14,901 bases of DNA from JBOFEH01 sp051650265 (lineage in GTDB: Bacteria > Bacillota > Clostridia > Lachnospirales > Cellulosilyticaceae): assembly GCA_051650265.1 (NCBI GenBank), contig JBOFIR010000145.1:1-14901 (forward strand). Direction: 5' to 3'. Position numbers and translations under genes: made by a program. The notes under the pieces are model-generated. The model was not told the origin of the DNA, ran no database searches, and was given only the letters and a program-made list of their open reading frames with translations. Each line of letters begins with the position of its first letter. The first letter of the stretch is position 1. Positions 14,372 to 14,901 of the stretch are shown here, in pieces.

Positions 14372-14660
14372 CCAGTCAATATGAATATTGCAGCCACACA
14401 GTAGAAAATACCGTATCACATACCATCTCCGCAGTGTTTTTCGCAAATTCTTAGTAACGCAGTATCCCCTGCTCTTAACCCTGCTGTTTGAACACGTAAG
14501 CGCTCTTCTTACGCGTGAGTTCAGGGTGTTAGGGGATGCTAGGAACTTAGAATTTGCCAAAACACGAGGACCCAGGTATAGATACGGTATTTTCCTACTC
14601 CCCCTTGCAATGCCCCACATTCACTCAAAAAAAGGGATGCCTCTCGGCATCCCCTCTATC
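14372..14660 (+). repeat. palindromic repeat unit, copy C
   Basis: This copy is nearly identical to copy B. The large hairpin spans 14399-14597 and the tail hairpin 14634-14653. In this copy the inner arm TATCCCC faces GGGGATG and is better paired than in B, where one C is changed to A. The left flank differs from B at a few bases (GAATATTGCAGCCAC for GAACATTGCAACCAC). Similarity to B ends at about 14660, right at the stop codon of the amidohydrolase gene. Confidence 0.92.
14627..14653 (-). terminator. terminator of the amidohydrolase gene, supplied by repeat C
   Basis: On the minus strand GGGATGCC (14653-14646) and GGCATCCC (14641-14634) form a perfect eight-base stem with a GAGA loop, followed by seven T (14633-14627). 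It lies nine bases after the stop codon of the gene. Confidence 0.85.
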
Positions 14661-14661
14661 A

Positions 14662-14901
14662 TTAATCCTCGATTAATTTAAACTTACTTACCACAGGAAT
14701 GCTAATCCCTGCCTTTTCTTTGATCTTCGCCGCTTGGCGCTTCACATCCTCAAGTACCTGTGCTTCATCCACCACAAGGACTTCTCTTTCTTTCATGAGC
14801 CATTTTCCGTTACACATTGTTGATTCAATGTTTTGGCTGCTCATAGCATACACAATGTTTCCGATTGGATTGTGCATTGGTTGGCTATGGATGTCATCAC
14901 T
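14662..14901 (-). CDS. amidohydrolase, MTA/SAH deaminase type, C-terminal 79 residues (partial)
   Basis: This is the end of a gene that enters from the right edge. The frame continues to the window boundary, so the internal ATG at 14877 is not its start. The visible sequence reads HSQPMHNPIGNIVYAMSSQN, then VEST-like IESTMCNGKWLMKEREVL and a helical tail. This is the usual C-terminus of metal-dependent amidohydrolases of the 5-methylthioadenosine/S-adenosylhomocysteine deaminase and guanine or chlorohydrolase group, where NP...LVYS and V-x-V-N-G-K are conserved. These enzymes deaminate purine-type substrates in the cytoplasm. The metal-binding residues are outside the window, so the substrate is a guess. 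Confidence 0.8.
   Translation of the reverse strand, partial: SDDIHSQPMHNPIGNIVYAMSSQNIESTMCNGKWLMKEREVLVVDEAQVLEDVKRQAAKIKEKAGISIPVVSKFKLIED

Noticed and set aside
12188..14660. CRISPR array
   Set aside because: The repeats are about 200-290 bases long, only three in number and not separated by uniform spacers. No cas gene is present.
14099..14681. Open frames of 95-101 residues on both strands inside the palindromic repeats
   Set aside because: They exist because the repeat is a long palindrome: almost the same peptide is read from both copies and a related one from the opposite strand. They lack ribosome binding sites and known motifs.

Overview
The window comes from a low-GC Gram-positive bacterium, most likely a member of the Clostridia. 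The signs are strong GGAGG-type ribosome binding sites, two lipoproteins with Gram-positive lipoboxes, a T-box riboswitch in front of an aminoacyl-tRNA synthetase gene, and many U-tract terminators. I cannot name the species from the sequence.

Region 1 (1-3867, minus strand) reads leftwards from a promoter at 3867-3838. It holds an alpha/beta hydrolase, a lipoprotein with an HExxH...E metallopeptidase signature, three different GNAT acetyltransferases, and the first 91 residues of an MFS transporter that leaves the window. Gaps are 17-107 bases and I see no terminator in them, so this may be one transcript. Region 2 (3887-5157, plus strand) is a two-gene unit divergent from it. It encodes a 103-residue protein resembling a P-loop kinase that has lost its P-loop, and a SAM-dependent methyltransferase. 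It ends in a long hairpin shared with the convergent synthetase gene.

Region 3 (5167-7449, minus strand) is a divergent MetRS-family synthetase gene behind a complete T-box leader. The enzyme has KASSS where KMSKS is expected and changes at positions that bind methionine in E. coli MetRS. Region 4 (7605-8361, plus strand) encodes a cyclophilin lipoprotein. It converges on a minus-strand gene for a Cys-rich pentapeptide-repeat protein (8389-9189), which is followed upstream by an AraC/GyrI-like regulator (9431-10291).

Region 5 (10388-11079, minus strand) is an overlapping gene pair: a 77-residue unknown protein and a retropepsin-like aspartic protease. An XRE regulator with a strong promoter lies next to it (11265-12086).

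Region 6 (12087-14661) is the most unusual part. A single AT-rich phosphotransferase (APH-fold) gene sits between copies of a long imperfect palindrome: one copy upstream (12188-12440) and two tandem copies downstream (14084-14660, period 289 bases). Each copy folds into a nested hairpin of about 200 bases followed by a small GGGATGCC/GGCATCCC hairpin. The apical stem of copy A differs from B and C by compensatory base-pair changes. I know of no named element that matches. The window ends in the 3' part of an amidohydrolase gene of the MTA/SAH deaminase type, whose terminator is the small hairpin of the last repeat copy.
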